Source of the DNA: Burkholderiales bacterium
GTDB taxonomy: Bacteria > Pseudomonadota > Gammaproteobacteria > Burkholderiales > Burkholderiaceae_C
Assembly: GCA_028868825.1 (NCBI GenBank)
Contig: JAGWTU010000008.1
Location: forward strand, 82,644-146,643
DNA: 64,000 nt
Direction of reading: 5' to 3'
Notes under the pieces: model-generated
The model's input: the letters and a program-made list of their open reading frames with translations, nothing else
The model's database searches: none
What the model was told of the DNA's origin: nothing
Position numbers and translations under genes: made by a program
Shown here: positions 46,756 through 55,927 of the stretch, piece after piece
Layout of the letters: every line of letters begins with the position of its first letter
Position numbering within the stretch: the stretch's first letter is position 1

Positions 46756-47720
46756 GAGCGGCGCAGCCGCGGGTCGACGACGACATAGAGCGCGTCGACG
46801 GCGAGGTTGATCGCGATCACCACCGCGACGAACAGCATCACGACATCGCGCACGAGCACGAGGTCGCGGTTGGCGACGGCCTGGAACACGAGCCGGCCCA
46901 GGCCCGGCAGCACGAACACGTTCTCGACGACGATGGTGCCGCTGACGAGGTTCGCGAACTGCAGCCCGACCACCGTCAGCACCGGGATCAGCGCGTTGCG
47001 CAGCGCGTGGCGCAGCAGCGCCTGGCGCCGGCTCAGGCCCTTGGCGCGCGCCGTGCGGATGTAGTCCTCGCCCATCACGTCGAGCAGCGCCGAACGCGTG
47101 ACGCGGGCGAGGATGGCGGCCTGCACGGCGGCCAGCGAAACCGCCGGCAGCGCCAGCGCGCGCAGCCCCGCCAGGAAGCCGCCGCCCTCGTCCTCGGTCC
47201 AGCCGGGGAAGCCACCCGCGCCGACCCAATGCAGCTTCACCGCGAAGACCAGGATCAGCAGGATGGCGAGCCAGAAGCCCGGCACGGCGATACCGAGCTG
47301 GCTCGCCGCCATCACCGCGAAGTCGCCCTTGCGGCCGTGATGCGCGGCGGCGTAGAGCCCGGCGGCCAGCGCCAGCACCACCGTCAGCGCCAGCGCCAGC
47401 AGCGCCAGTGGCAGCGTCACGCGCAGGCGCTCGGCGATGAGCTCGCCGGTCGGCGTGTCGTAGGCGACGCTGCGCGCCGTCTCGCCGCGCAGCCAGCCGC
47501 CGATCCAGCGCGCGTAGCGCTCGGGCGCCGGCCGGTCGAGTCCGAGCTGCGACTGCAGCGCCGCCACCGCCTCGGGCGTCGCCGTCGGGCCCAGCATGAC
47601 CTGGGCGGCGTCGCCCGGCAGCAGCTCGAGCGCCGCGAACACGAGCACCGAGGCGCAGGCCAGCGCGACGAGCGCGGCGCCAGACGCGGCGGCAAGACGG
47701 CGGAGCAGCGACACCGCCAT
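46752..47720 (-). CDS. ABC transporter permease, OppB/DppB type
   Basis: 322 residues. Six helices and the EAA loop YIRTARAKGLSRRQALLRHA, followed by VLPGLGRLVFQAVANRDLVL, all typical of DppB. It starts 3 bases after the Lrp-type regulator, so the regulator and permeases are probably one transcript. Confidence 0.93.
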   Translation of the reverse strand: MAVSLLRRLAAASGAALVALACASVLVFAALELLPGDAAQVMLGPTATPEAVAALQSQLGLDRPAPERYARWIGGWLRGETARSVAYDTPTGELIAERLRVTLPLALLALALTVVLALAAGLYAAAHHGRKGDFAVMAASQLGIAVPGFWLAILLILVFAVKLHWVGAGGFPGWTEDEGGGFLAGLRALALPAVSLAAVQAAILARVTRSALLDVMGEDYIRTARAKGLSRRQALLRHALRNALIPVLTVVGLQFANLVSGTIVVENVFVLPGLGRLVFQAVANRDLVLVRDVVMLFVAVVIAINLAVDALYVVVDPRLRRS

Positions 47721-47723
47721 CGT

Positions 47724-48149
47724 TCAGGGCTGCTTGTAGGTCTGCAGGTGGATGCTCGTCTCGGTGGCGCCGATGCCCTTGATCAGCCGCACCCGCTCGA
47801 GCACGTCGGCGAGTTCGCCGAGATGGGCCGCCTGCAGCTCGGCCAGCAGGTCCCAGCGGCCGTTGGTGTCGTGCAGGCCGGCGACGCCGGGTTCGCCGAG
47901 CAGGTTGGCGATCACGGCGCGCGTCTGGTTGCCTTCGACGGCGATGCTCATCCAGGCGCGGATGCGGTTGGTCTGCTGGTCGGGCCGCAGCAGCACCGTG
48001 TAGCCGACGATGACGCCCTCGTCCTCGAGCCTGCGGATGCGGTTGCTGACGGTGCCGCGCGACACCGCGAGCCTGTGCGCGAGCTGCGCGACAGTGGCCC
48101 GGGCGTCCTGCCGCAGCAGGCCCATGAGCTGCAGATCCAGCGAGTCCAT
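47724..48149 (-). CDS. Lrp/AsnC family regulator
   Basis: 141 residues from the ATG at 48149. The N-terminal helix-turn-helix (MDSLDLQLMGLLRQDARATV, AVSRGTVSNRIRRLEDEGVI) and the C-terminal RAM ligand-binding domain (VAGLHDTNGRWDLLAELQA) are complete. It is divergent from ornithine cyclodeaminase and leads the permease genes, so it probably controls both in response to an amino acid. Confidence 0.93.
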   Translation of the reverse strand: MDSLDLQLMGLLRQDARATVAQLAHRLAVSRGTVSNRIRRLEDEGVIVGYTVLLRPDQQTNRIRAWMSIAVEGNQTRAVIANLLGEPGVAGLHDTNGRWDLLAELQAAHLGELADVLERVRLIKGIGATETSIHLQTYKQP

Positions 48150-48170
48150 GCAGCAGTTTGACATCGATCG

Positions 48171-48185
48171 CTGCCGAAATGGCAG
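48171..48185. promoter_or_regulatory. Possible operator in the lrp-ocd divergent region
   Basis: CTGCC-gaaat-GGCAG, a perfect 5-bp inverted repeat in the 125-bp gap between the Lrp-type gene and ocd. A TTGACA hexamer lies just beside it (48158-48163). Binding by the adjacent Lrp protein is only a guess. Confidence 0.35.
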
Positions 48186-48274
48186 AAACCTGACGATTTC
48201 GATGCAGTCGGCGCGCTTCCGGTTGGCGCGCAGGGCTCGAAGAATCCTCCCATCCCCAGCCCCGATCGCACACC

Positions 48275-49321
48275 ATGACCACCCTGCTCACGACCCACGA
48301 CGTCGCCGCCATCGTCGCCGCCCATGGCCTGCCCGAGGTGCTGCGGCGCATGGAAGCGGCGATCACCGCCGATTTCCGGCGCTGGAGCGAGTTCGACAAG
48401 GTGCCGCGCCTGGCCTCGCATTCGAGCGTCGGCGTGATCGAGCTGATGCCGGTGGCCGATGCCGAGCACTACGCCTTCAAGTACGTCAACGGCCATCCCG
48501 GCAACGCGCGCCACGGCCTGCCGACGGTGATGGCCTTCGGCGTCATCGCCGATGTCGCGACCGGTCTGCCGCGCCTGCTCGGCGAACTGACGCTGACGAC
48601 GGCGATGCGCACCGCGGCGACCTCGGTGATGGCGGCGCGCGCGCTGGCCCGGCCGGATGCGCGGACGATGGCGCTGATCGGCAACGGCGCGCAAAGCGAG
48701 TTCCAGGCCATCGCCTTCGCGCATTTGCTGGGCATCCGCAGGCTGCGGCTGTACGACGTCGACGCCACGGCCACCGCCAAGCTGATGCGCAATCTGCGCG
48801 GCCAGCCCGATCTCGAGATCGTGTCCTGCGCCAGCGTCGCCGAGGCCGTGCGCGGCGCCGACATCGTCACCACCGTCACGGCCGACAAGCGCCGCGCCGC
48901 CGTGCTGCTGCCGGCGATGGTCGAGCCCGGCATGCATCTGAACGCCGTCGGCGGCGACTGTCCCGGCAAGACCGAGGTCCACCCCGAGGTGCTGCAGCGC
49001 GCGAGCGTCTTCGTCGAATACGAGCCGCAGAGCCGCATCGAGGGCGACGTGCAGCAGATGGCGGCCGATTTCCCGGTCACCGAACTCTGGCGCGTGCTCA
49101 GCGGCGCGGCGCCGGGCCGCGTGGCCGCCGACGCGGTGACGATGTTCGACTCGGTCGGCTTCGCGCTCGAGGACTACGCCGCGCTGCGGCTGATGGGCGA
49201 ACTCGCGGCCGGGCTCGGCCTGGGCCAGCAGGTCGACCTGATCCCGACGCTGCGCGATCCGCGCGACCTCTACGCCGAACTGCTGCCGGCGCCGGTGCTG
49301 CGCCAGCTCAGGCGCGCCTGA
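48275..49321 (+). CDS. Ornithine cyclodeaminase family protein
   Basis: 348 residues. An ornithine cyclodeaminase/mu-crystallin fold with the NAD-binding motif MALIGNGAQSEFQAIAF (about 128-144) and the active-site region HLNAVGGDCPGKTEVHPEVL with the catalytic Asp. It would convert ornithine to proline and ammonia, or act on a related amino acid. The divergent Lrp regulator and importer suggest uptake and breakdown of an amino acid or opine. Confidence 0.9.
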   Translation: MTTLLTTHDVAAIVAAHGLPEVLRRMEAAITADFRRWSEFDKVPRLASHSSVGVIELMPVADAEHYAFKYVNGHPGNARHGLPTVMAFGVIADVATGLPRLLGELTLTTAMRTAATSVMAARALARPDARTMALIGNGAQSEFQAIAFAHLLGIRRLRLYDVDATATAKLMRNLRGQPDLEIVSCASVAEAVRGADIVTTVTADKRRAAVLLPAMVEPGMHLNAVGGDCPGKTEVHPEVLQRASVFVEYEPQSRIEGDVQQMAADFPVTELWRVLSGAAPGRVAADAVTMFDSVGFALEDYAALRLMGELAAGLGLGQQVDLIPTLRDPRDLYAELLPAPVLRQLRRA

Positions 49322-49336
49322 GCCGGGCGGCCACGC

Positions 49337-49600
49337 TCAGCGCGAGCGCTCGTGGCGCTCGGCGACGGCCAGCAGGTCGGCGACGAAGCGCGGGTCGTGG
49401 CTGGCGAAGCGTTGGGCGTAGGCGCGCACCGCGGCGGCTTCCTGGGCGCGTTCGGCCAGCTGGGCCTGTTGCGCGCGCTCGCAGCGGCTCTCGCGGTAGC
49501 GTCCGAGCAGCCGGGTGAGGCCGGCGAGCGGGCTCCAGCGGCCCCCGGCGGACGAGGGCCCGGCGGGCAGGCCGGAGCGGATGGCGGCGGTCGAAGGCAT
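49337..49600 (-). CDS. Small hypothetical protein
   Basis: 87 residues from the ATG at 49600; an upstream in-frame start exists at 49639. It is basic and helical (LTRLLGRYRESRCERAQQAQ, PRFVADLLAVAERHERSR), with no signal peptide or membrane segment. No family was recognised. It is transcribed alone between ocd (convergent) and the aminotransferase (same strand). Confidence 0.5.
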   Translation of the reverse strand: MPSTAAIRSGLPAGPSSAGGRWSPLAGLTRLLGRYRESRCERAQQAQLAERAQEAAAVRAYAQRFASHDPRFVADLLAVAERHERSR

Positions 49601-49693
49601 GGGGTGGTCTGTCCAGTGGCAGGCCGCGAACCGCGGCAATGACCGGCAGACTAGGGTAAACCCGCATGTCGAGCAAGTGAATTTTGCTCATGC

Positions 49694-49711
49694 CGAAGAT
49701 CGAGATCTTCG
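49694..49711. repeat. Perfect 18-bp inverted repeat
   Basis: cgaagatcgagatcttcg: 8-bp arms around GA, 20 bases after the aminotransferase stop and 94 bases before the small hypothetical gene (minus strand). There is no T run, so it could be an operator rather than a terminator. Confidence 0.45.
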
Positions 49712-49730
49712 ATGACCGGCGCGATCCTTC

Positions 49731-50930
49731 CTAGATCACGGCGGCGATCGCCTCGGCCGTGCGCTCGACATTGCCGCTATTGAGCCCGGCGACGCAGATG
49801 CGCCCCGAGCGCACGAGGTAGACGCCGAACTCCTCGCGCAGCCGGTCGACCTGCGCCGCGGCCAGGCCGGTGTAGCTGAACATGCCGCGCTGGCTGAGGA
49901 AATAGCCGAAATCGCGTCCCGGCCGCTTCGCGCTCAACACCGCGTGCAGGCTGCGCCGCATCGCCGCGATGCGTTCGCGCATCAAAGCCACTTCGGCCTC
50001 CCAGGAGGCGCGCAGTTCGGCGTCGCTCAGCACATGGGCGACGATGCCGGCGGCGTGGATCGCCGGGCTCGAGTAGTTGCGGCGCACCGTCGCCTTGAGC
50101 TGACCGAGCACGAGGTCGGCCTCGGCGGCGTCCTCGCAGACGACGCTGAGCGCGCCGGCGCGCTCGCCGTAGACGCTCATGCTCTTGGAGAACGAGTTGG
50201 CGACGAAGAAGCTCAGCCCCGCCGAGGCCAGCGCGCGCACGGCAAAGGCGTCCTCGGCGATGCCGTCGCCGTAGCCCTGGTAGGCGAGGTCGAGATACGG
50301 CAGCAGCCGGCGCTCGCGCAGCAGCGGGATCAGCGCCTGCCATTGCGCGCGCGTCAGGTCGACGCCGGTCGGGTTGTGGCAGCAGGCGTGCAGCAGCACG
50401 ATGCTGCGCGCGGGCAGCTGATCGAGCTTGTCGCGCATCGCGTCGAAGCGCAGCCCGCCGCCGGCGGCGTCGTAGTACGGGTAGGTGTGGACCGTGATCC
50501 CCGCACCCTCGAACATCGAGCGGTGGTTGTCCCAGGTCGGGTCGCTGACCCAGACCTGGCTGTCGGGCAACCAGCGGCGGATGAAATCGGCGCCGACGCG
50601 CAGCCCGCCGCTGGAGCCGACGGTCTGCAGCGTCGCCACGCGGCCGGCGGTCAGCGCCTCGTGGCCGGCGCCGAACAGCAGCTGCTGGACGGCGCCGCGC
50701 ATCGCCGCCGAGCCCTCCATCGGCAGATAGGGCTTGGGCTGGCGCTGGGCCAGCATCGCGGCCTCGGCGCGCTGCACGCAATCCAGCGCGGGGATGCGAC
50801 CGGCGTCGTCGAAGTAGATGCCGATCGAGAGGTTGACCTTGTGCGGCCGCGGATCGTGCTGGAAGGCCTCGTTGAGGCTCAGGATGGGGTCGCCGGCGTA
50901 CGGCTCGAGGTGCTTGAACATCATCGTCAT
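49731..50930 (-). CDS. tyrB: Aromatic/aspartate aminotransferase, class I
   Basis: 399 residues from the ATG at 50930, which overlaps the glutathione peroxidase stop (ATGA). This is a PLP enzyme of the AspC/TyrB group: HLEPYAGDPILSLNEAF at the N-terminus, LLHACCHNPTGVDLTRAQW, and the PLP lysine in NSFSKSMSVYGERAGAL (about 245-260). It transfers the amino group between aromatic or acidic amino acids and 2-oxoglutarate. The TyrB versus AspC choice is not certain from sequence alone. Confidence 0.9.
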   Translation of the reverse strand: MTMMFKHLEPYAGDPILSLNEAFQHDPRPHKVNLSIGIYFDDAGRIPALDCVQRAEAAMLAQRQPKPYLPMEGSAAMRGAVQQLLFGAGHEALTAGRVATLQTVGSSGGLRVGADFIRRWLPDSQVWVSDPTWDNHRSMFEGAGITVHTYPYYDAAGGGLRFDAMRDKLDQLPARSIVLLHACCHNPTGVDLTRAQWQALIPLLRERRLLPYLDLAYQGYGDGIAEDAFAVRALASAGLSFFVANSFSKSMSVYGERAGALSVVCEDAAEADLVLGQLKATVRRNYSSPAIHAAGIVAHVLSDAELRASWEAEVALMRERIAAMRRSLHAVLSAKRPGRDFGYFLSQRGMFSYTGLAAAQVDRLREEFGVYLVRSGRICVAGLNSGNVERTAEAIAAVI

Positions 50931-51421
50931 CCTGCGGCGAGTGCCTGCTCGATATCGGCGCGCAGCCCGTCCGGCGCGTCGCCGGGGCCGTAACGCCGGA
51001 TCACCTGGCCGTCGCGGCCGACCAGGAACTTGGTGAAGTTCCACTTGATGGCCTCGATGCCCAGCAGGCCCGGCGCCGCGGCCTTGAGCCAGCGCCACAG
51101 CGGATGGGCGTCGGCGCCGTTGACCTTGACCTTGGCCATCATCGGGAAGGTGACGCCGTAGTTCTTCTGGCAGAAGTTCGCGATCTCGGCCTCGCTGCCG
51201 GGGTCCTGGCCGCCGAACTGGTTGCAGGGGAAGCCGATGACGACGAGACCGCGCGCGGCATAGTCCTTGGACAGCTGCTCGAGCCCGCCGAACTGCGGCG
51301 TGTAGCCGCAGGCGCTGGCGGTGTTGACGATCAGCAGCACCTTGCCGCGCTGGCTCGCGAACTGCGCCGGCTGGCCGTCGATCGAGACGGCTTCGAAGTC
51401 GTAGACGCTTTTTGGGGCCAT
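50927..51421 (-). CDS. gpx: Glutathione peroxidase family protein
   Basis: 164 residues from the ATG at 51421. A thioredoxin-like peroxidase with catalytic Cys in LLIVNTASACGYTPQF (about residue 38), the Gln in VIGFPCNQFGGQDPG and the Trp in IKWNFTKFLV, completing the triad. It contains Cys, not selenocysteine, and removes peroxides in the cytoplasm. It is coupled to the aminotransferase downstream. Confidence 0.95.
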   Translation of the reverse strand: MAPKSVYDFEAVSIDGQPAQFASQRGKVLLIVNTASACGYTPQFGGLEQLSKDYAARGLVVIGFPCNQFGGQDPGSEAEIANFCQKNYGVTFPMMAKVKVNGADAHPLWRWLKAAAPGLLGIEAIKWNFTKFLVGRDGQVIRRYGPGDAPDGLRADIEQALAAG

Positions 51422-51564
51422 CGCGGGTCTCCGGGTGGGGTCGGGGATCGCGCATGTTAGCGCCCGGCCACCGCGCTGGTGTCCATTTGCAAGCAAGGCC
51501 CCGCGGCGTTGACAGCGCGAACGGCGCACCGCAACATCGCCGGCCCCCTGCCACCGATCCGGTC

Positions 51565-52542
51565 ATGAAGCTGCGCGTCGCCTTACTGGGTTTCAGCGAT
51601 TTCGAGCGCGGCGCGCTGGCCTCGTATTTCCGCCTCGCCTCGCATCGCGAGCCGAGCTATGTCTTCGAGCCCATGCTGACCGAGGCCGACTACCTCGTCG
51701 CCGACGCCGACCATCTGCCGTCGGTGCAGCTGGTCGAGGCGATCGAGCGCATGGACGAGGCCATCTTCATCGGCCATCTTCCGCCGGCCGGCGCCATGGC
51801 CTGGATGTCGCGGCCGATCGACCCGCTCAAGGTGCTGCGCGAACTCGACTCGATGGTCGAGCGCGCCGGCCGGGCCGAGGCCGCGAGTGACGACGATGGC
51901 GACGCCGAGGACGACCTCGCGATCTCGCTCAAGCCGGAGCCGCAGCCCATCGATCGGCCGCCGCAGCCCTCCCGCCCGCCGTTGCCGTCGGGGCTGACGC
52001 AGTCCGACCCGCCGCCGCACGGCGGCGCGCCACCTGCCGCTCGAGCGCCGCAGTCCGCGGCGGTCGAAGCGGCGCCACCGTCTTCGTCGCTGCTGATGCC
52101 CTCGGCGCCGGCCGCGGTGCCGGTGCCGGCCGTGCAGCGCGTGCTCATCGTCGACGACAGCCCGATCGCGCAGCGCTTCCTCGAAACCCGGCTCAAACCC
52201 TGGGGCCTGCGCGTCGATCGCGTCTCGACCAGCGGCCAGGCGCTGGAGATGCTGGGCCGGCGCAGCTACGACTACGTCTTCCTCGACCTCGAGCTCGGCG
52301 AGGCGAGCGAGCTCGACGGGCTCGCGCTGTGCCAGCAGATCAAGCGCATGCCCAATGCCGTGTCGACGCTGGTGATCATGGTCACCGTGCACCAGAGCGA
52401 GCTCGACCGCGTGCGTGGCGCACTCGCCGGTTGCGACGCCTACCTCGGCAAGCCGCTCGACGAGATCGAGCTCGCACGGCTGCTGCGCCGCCAGGGGCTG
52501 AAGGTGCCGCCGAAGCTGCAGGCCGGGATGTCCGCGGTCTGA
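51565..52542 (+). CDS. Response regulator with degenerate N-terminal receiver
   Basis: 325 residues. The C-terminal receiver (about 193-318) is intact: RVLIVDDSPIAQRFLETRL, the phosphoacceptor in YDYVFLDLELG, and KPLDE with the conserved Lys. Residues 1-100 look like a receiver-like fold lacking the acidic pocket (LRVALLGFSDFERGALASYF), and residues 105-185 form a Pro/Ala linker. No output domain is present, so it is probably a protein-interaction module. A partner kinase is not in the window. Confidence 0.82.
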   Translation: MKLRVALLGFSDFERGALASYFRLASHREPSYVFEPMLTEADYLVADADHLPSVQLVEAIERMDEAIFIGHLPPAGAMAWMSRPIDPLKVLRELDSMVERAGRAEAASDDDGDAEDDLAISLKPEPQPIDRPPQPSRPPLPSGLTQSDPPPHGGAPPAARAPQSAAVEAAPPSSSLLMPSAPAAVPVPAVQRVLIVDDSPIAQRFLETRLKPWGLRVDRVSTSGQALEMLGRRSYDYVFLDLELGEASELDGLALCQQIKRMPNAVSTLVIMVTVHQSELDRVRGALAGCDAYLGKPLDEIELARLLRRQGLKVPPKLQAGMSAV

Positions 52543-52545
52543 AGA

Positions 52546-52563
52546 CGGACCCTCCGCGGTCCG
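52546..52563. terminator. Hairpin between convergent genes
   Basis: cggacc (52546-52551) pairs with ggtccg (52558-52563) with a 6-base loop in the 37-bp gap between the response regulator and the EamA transporter. There is no T tract, so the stem could serve both strands only weakly. Confidence 0.35.
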
Positions 52564-52579
52564 GACTACGTGCCGCGGC

Positions 52580-53452
52580 TCATTCGCGCCCCGCCAGCAG
52601 CGCGGCGCCGACGATCAGCGCGCCGCCGCAGGCGATCTGGATGGTCAGGCGGCCGGCGCCCAGCGCGATTGCCGAGCCGGCTGCGAACAGCACCTCGGTC
52701 AGCATGATCACCGAGGTCACGCCGGCGCGCAGCCGCGCCGCGCCGTACTGCAGCGCGAGGTTGCCGCCGAGGAAGGCCAGCGCCAGCGCCGCGATCCAGC
52801 CCAGCCAAAGCGGCTGCGGCAGCGGCAGCGCCACGCCGCCGGCGAGTGCGACCGCGCTCGAGACGAGCGCACCGCCGCCGAACATCGCCAGCGCCACCGC
52901 GGCCGCGGGCTGCGCGGCCTCGCGCCGCAGCAGCACGTTGTTGAGCGCGAAGGTGAAGCCGCCGACCAGCCCGAGGGCCTCGGGCAGCGAGCGCGGCAGC
53001 GGCCAGCCGTCGCCGTCGGCCGGCCACAGCACGGTCGCCGCGCCGGCCAGCGCCAGCGCCACCTGCAGCAGCGAACGCGCGGTCAGCGCCTCGCCCAGCA
53101 GCCAGCGCGCCAGCAGCACGGCCCACAGCGGCATCAGGTAGAACAGCAGCACGACGCGCACGACATCGCCCGCCGTCACGCCCCAGTTGAAGCAGGCGTT
53201 GGTCGCGCCCGCGGCCAGCACCAGCGGCCACAGCGCCGGCGTGCCCAGCAGCTGGCCCCAGGCGCGCCGGTTCCAAAGCGTCAGCACGAGCAGCGTCGTG
53301 GCGTAGATCAGCGCCGTCGCCCACAGCGGGTGCAGGCCCAGCGCCTCCAGGCGGCGGAACGGCCACCACGACACGCCCCAGGTCAGCGCGTTGGCGAGCA
53401 GGCCGAGGACCGGGGCGATGCCCGGCTTGGGGCCCGCCCTAGTCGTCTTCAT
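52580..53452 (-). CDS. EamA/DMT family transporter
   Basis: 290 residues with about ten transmembrane helices in two EamA halves (LANALTWGVSWWPFRRLEAL; LRAGVTSVIMLTEVLFAAGS). It is an inner-membrane exporter of metabolites such as amino acids, with unknown substrate. It starts inside the end of lplT on the same strand, the two genes overlapping by 14 bases. Confidence 0.88.
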   Translation of the reverse strand: MKTTRAGPKPGIAPVLGLLANALTWGVSWWPFRRLEALGLHPLWATALIYATTLLVLTLWNRRAWGQLLGTPALWPLVLAAGATNACFNWGVTAGDVVRVVLLFYLMPLWAVLLARWLLGEALTARSLLQVALALAGAATVLWPADGDGWPLPRSLPEALGLVGGFTFALNNVLLRREAAQPAAAVALAMFGGGALVSSAVALAGGVALPLPQPLWLGWIAALALAFLGGNLALQYGAARLRAGVTSVIMLTEVLFAAGSAIALGAGRLTIQIACGGALIVGAALLAGRE

Positions 53453-54716
53453 TGCGGGCGATGGCCAGCAGCCGCTCCACTTCCTCGCGATGGACGACGC
53501 AGTTGTGGCGGTGCCAGCGTCGGATCACCTCCATGATCGCCGCGGCCGTGAGGCCGAAGATGGCGATCGCGCCGAAGGCCGAGAGGCCGAAGCGCGTCAT
53601 GCCGGCGTAGAACGCGCCGGTGCCCAGGATGCAGGCCTGCTCGTTGAAGTTCTGCACCGCGATCGAACGGCCCGATCCCATCAGGTTGTGGCCGCGGTGC
53701 TGCAGCAGCGCGTTCATCGGCACGATGAGGAAGCCGCAGACGGCGCCGAGCAGCACGAGGAAGGGCGCCGCCACCCAGACGTTGGTGAGCAGGTTCAGCC
53801 CGATCATCAGGAAGCCGACACCGATGCCCAGCGGGATCACGTTGGTGGCGCGGTCGAGCTTCATCGTCGCCGACGCCGTCACCGCGCCGATCACCGAGCC
53901 GACGATGACGATGCCGGCGAGGTTCGACGCCTGCGTCGTGCCGTAGCCCAGCGCCGCCGCGGCCCAGGCGAAGACGATGACGCGCAGGTTGCTGAAGATG
54001 CCCCACAGCAGCGTCGTCGTCGACAGCGTGATCTGGCCCAGCTTGTCGGCCCACAGCCGCGCGTTGCATTGCGAGAAGTCGCGCACCAGCGCCGTGAAGC
54101 CGCCGCGCAGCGGCTGCAGCGGCGAATCGGTGCGCGGGATGCGCAGGTTGAAGATCGCGGCGATGACGTAGAACACGACGATGACGCAGATCGCCGCCTC
54201 GGGCGCGTTGTCGATGCCGGTGTCGATGTAGGGCATGTCGAAATTCAGCAGCATCGGCGCCAGCCGCGGCCCGACGAGCTGGCCGCCGAGCAGGATGCCG
54301 AGGATGATCGAGCCCACCGTCAGCCCCTCGATCCAGCCGTTGCCGCGCACGAGCTGGGAGGGCGGCAGCAGCTCGGTGAGGATGCCGTACTTGGCCGGCG
54401 AGTAGGCCGCCGCGCCGAGGCCGACGATGGCGTAGGCCAGCAGCGGCTGCACGCCCACGAGCATCATCAGGCAGCCGACGATCTTCACCGCGTTGCTCGC
54501 GAACATCACGTGGCCCTTGGGCACGGCGTCGGCGAAGGCGCCGACGAAGGGCGCGAGCACGACATAGAAGAGCGCGAACATCGGCGCCAGCGCCGGCACC
54601 TGCCAGGCCGGAGCGCCGTGCAGTTTCAACAGTTCGATGGCCGCCACCAGCAACGCGTTGTCGGCCAGCGAGCTGAAGAACTGCGCCGCCATGATGATGG
54701 AAAAGCCTTTTTTCAT
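53439..54716 (-). CDS. lplT: Lysophospholipid transporter LplT
   Basis: 425 residues from the ATG at 54716. A major facilitator protein with the LplT features MKKGFSIIMAAQFFSSLADN and YSPAKYGILTELLPPSQLV near residue 115. It flips lysophospholipids across the inner membrane. The neighbourhood lplT-alr (divergent) followed by radA is a recurring arrangement in betaproteobacteria, which supports the call. Confidence 0.92.
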   Translation of the reverse strand: MKKGFSIIMAAQFFSSLADNALLVAAIELLKLHGAPAWQVPALAPMFALFYVVLAPFVGAFADAVPKGHVMFASNAVKIVGCLMMLVGVQPLLAYAIVGLGAAAYSPAKYGILTELLPPSQLVRGNGWIEGLTVGSIILGILLGGQLVGPRLAPMLLNFDMPYIDTGIDNAPEAAICVIVVFYVIAAIFNLRIPRTDSPLQPLRGGFTALVRDFSQCNARLWADKLGQITLSTTTLLWGIFSNLRVIVFAWAAAALGYGTTQASNLAGIVIVGSVIGAVTASATMKLDRATNVIPLGIGVGFLMIGLNLLTNVWVAAPFLVLLGAVCGFLIVPMNALLQHRGHNLMGSGRSIAVQNFNEQACILGTGAFYAGMTRFGLSAFGAIAIFGLTAAAIMEVIRRWHRHNCVVHREEVERLLAIARNEDD

Positions 54717-54841
54717 CGCGTCGCGTGCGCCACGGCTAGCGGCCAGCGGCCGGCGCGGAGTTTCCATATCGTTAAGGGCGCGCGGTTATAGCATGCAGGC
54801 TCCGGCTGGCAGAATGAAGCGCGAGCCACCGAGCGATCCCC

Positions 54842-55927
54842 ATGCCGCGTCCCATCGAAGCCATCGTCCACCCCTTGGCGCTCGCCCACAACCTGGGCCG
54901 CGCCCGCGCCGCGGCGCCCGACGCCCGCGTCTGGGCCGTCGTCAAGGCCGACGCCTACGGCCACCGCATCGAACTCGCCTACGCCGGTCTGCGCGGCGCC
55001 GACGGTTTCGCGCTGCTCGACCTCGCCGAGGCCGAGCGCGTGCGCGCGCTGGGCTGGCGCGGACCGGTGCTGCTGCTCGAAGGCGTGTTCGAGCCGCGCG
55101 ACCTCGAGCTGTGTTCGCGCCTGCACCTGTGGCACATGGTGCATTGCACCGAGCAGATCGACTGGCTGGCCGCGCACAAGACGCAGCAGCCGCACCGCGT
55201 GTTCCTGAAGATCAACACCGGCATGAACCGGCTCGGCTTCGCCCCCGGTGCCTGCCGCAGCGCCTGGGCGCGGCTGACGGCGCTGCCGCAGGTCGACGAG
55301 ATCTCGTTCGCGACGCATTTCTCCGATGCCGACGGCGAGCGCGGCATCGCGCACCAGATCGAGGTCTTCGAGGCCGCGACGCGCGACCTGCCGGGCGAGC
55401 GCAGCGTCGCCAACAGCGCCGCGATCCTGCGCCACGGCGCGCGCGGCGACTGGGTGCGCGCCGGCATCCTGTGCTACGGCAGCGCGCCCGACCACCCGGC
55501 GCACGACATAGTCCACTGGGACCTGCAGCCGGCGATGACGCTGCGCTCGAAGCTCATCGGCGTGCAGACGCTGCAGGCCGGCGACAGCGTCGGCTACGGC
55601 AGCCGCTACCGCGCCGCGGCGCCGCAACGCATCGGCATCGTCGCCTGCGGCTACGCCGACGGCTATCCGCGCCATGCCGGCACCGGCACGCCGGTGCTCG
55701 TCGACGGCGTGCGCACGGCCACCGTCGGCCGCGTCTCGATGGACATGATCGCCGTCGACCTCACGCCGGTGCCGCAGGCCGGCAGCGGCAGCGAGGTCAC
55801 GCTGTGGGGCCGCGGCCCGCGGGGCGCGGTGCTGGCGATCGACGAGGTCGCGCACGCCGCCGGCACCATCGGCTACGAGCTCATGTGCGCGGTGGCGCCG
55901 CGGGTGCCGCTGCGCGCCGAAGGATGA
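54842..55927 (+). CDS. alr: Alanine racemase
   Basis: 361 residues. The PLP lysine lies in [18 protein letters not shown] (about residue 34), the catalytic Tyr in [12 protein letters not shown] and [11 protein letters not shown] follows. It supplies D-alanine for peptidoglycan. The stop overlaps arfB by ATGA. It is divergent from lplT across 125 bases. Confidence 0.96.
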   Translation: MPRPIEAIVHPLALAHNLGRARAAAPDARVWAVVKADAYGHRIELAYAGLRGADGFALLDLAEAERVRALGWRGPVLLLEGVFEPRDLELCSRLHLWHMVHCTEQIDWLAAHKTQQPHRVFLKINTGMNRLGFAPGACRSAWARLTALPQVDEISFATHFSDADGERGIAHQIEVFEAATRDLPGERSVANSAAILRHGARGDWVRAGILCYGSAPDHPAHDIVHWDLQPAMTLRSKLIGVQTLQAGDSVGYGSRYRAAAPQRIGIVACGYADGYPRHAGTGTPVLVDGVRTATVGRVSMDMIAVDLTPVPQAGSGSEVTLWGRGPRGAVLAIDEVAHAAGTIGYELMCAVAPRVPLRAEG

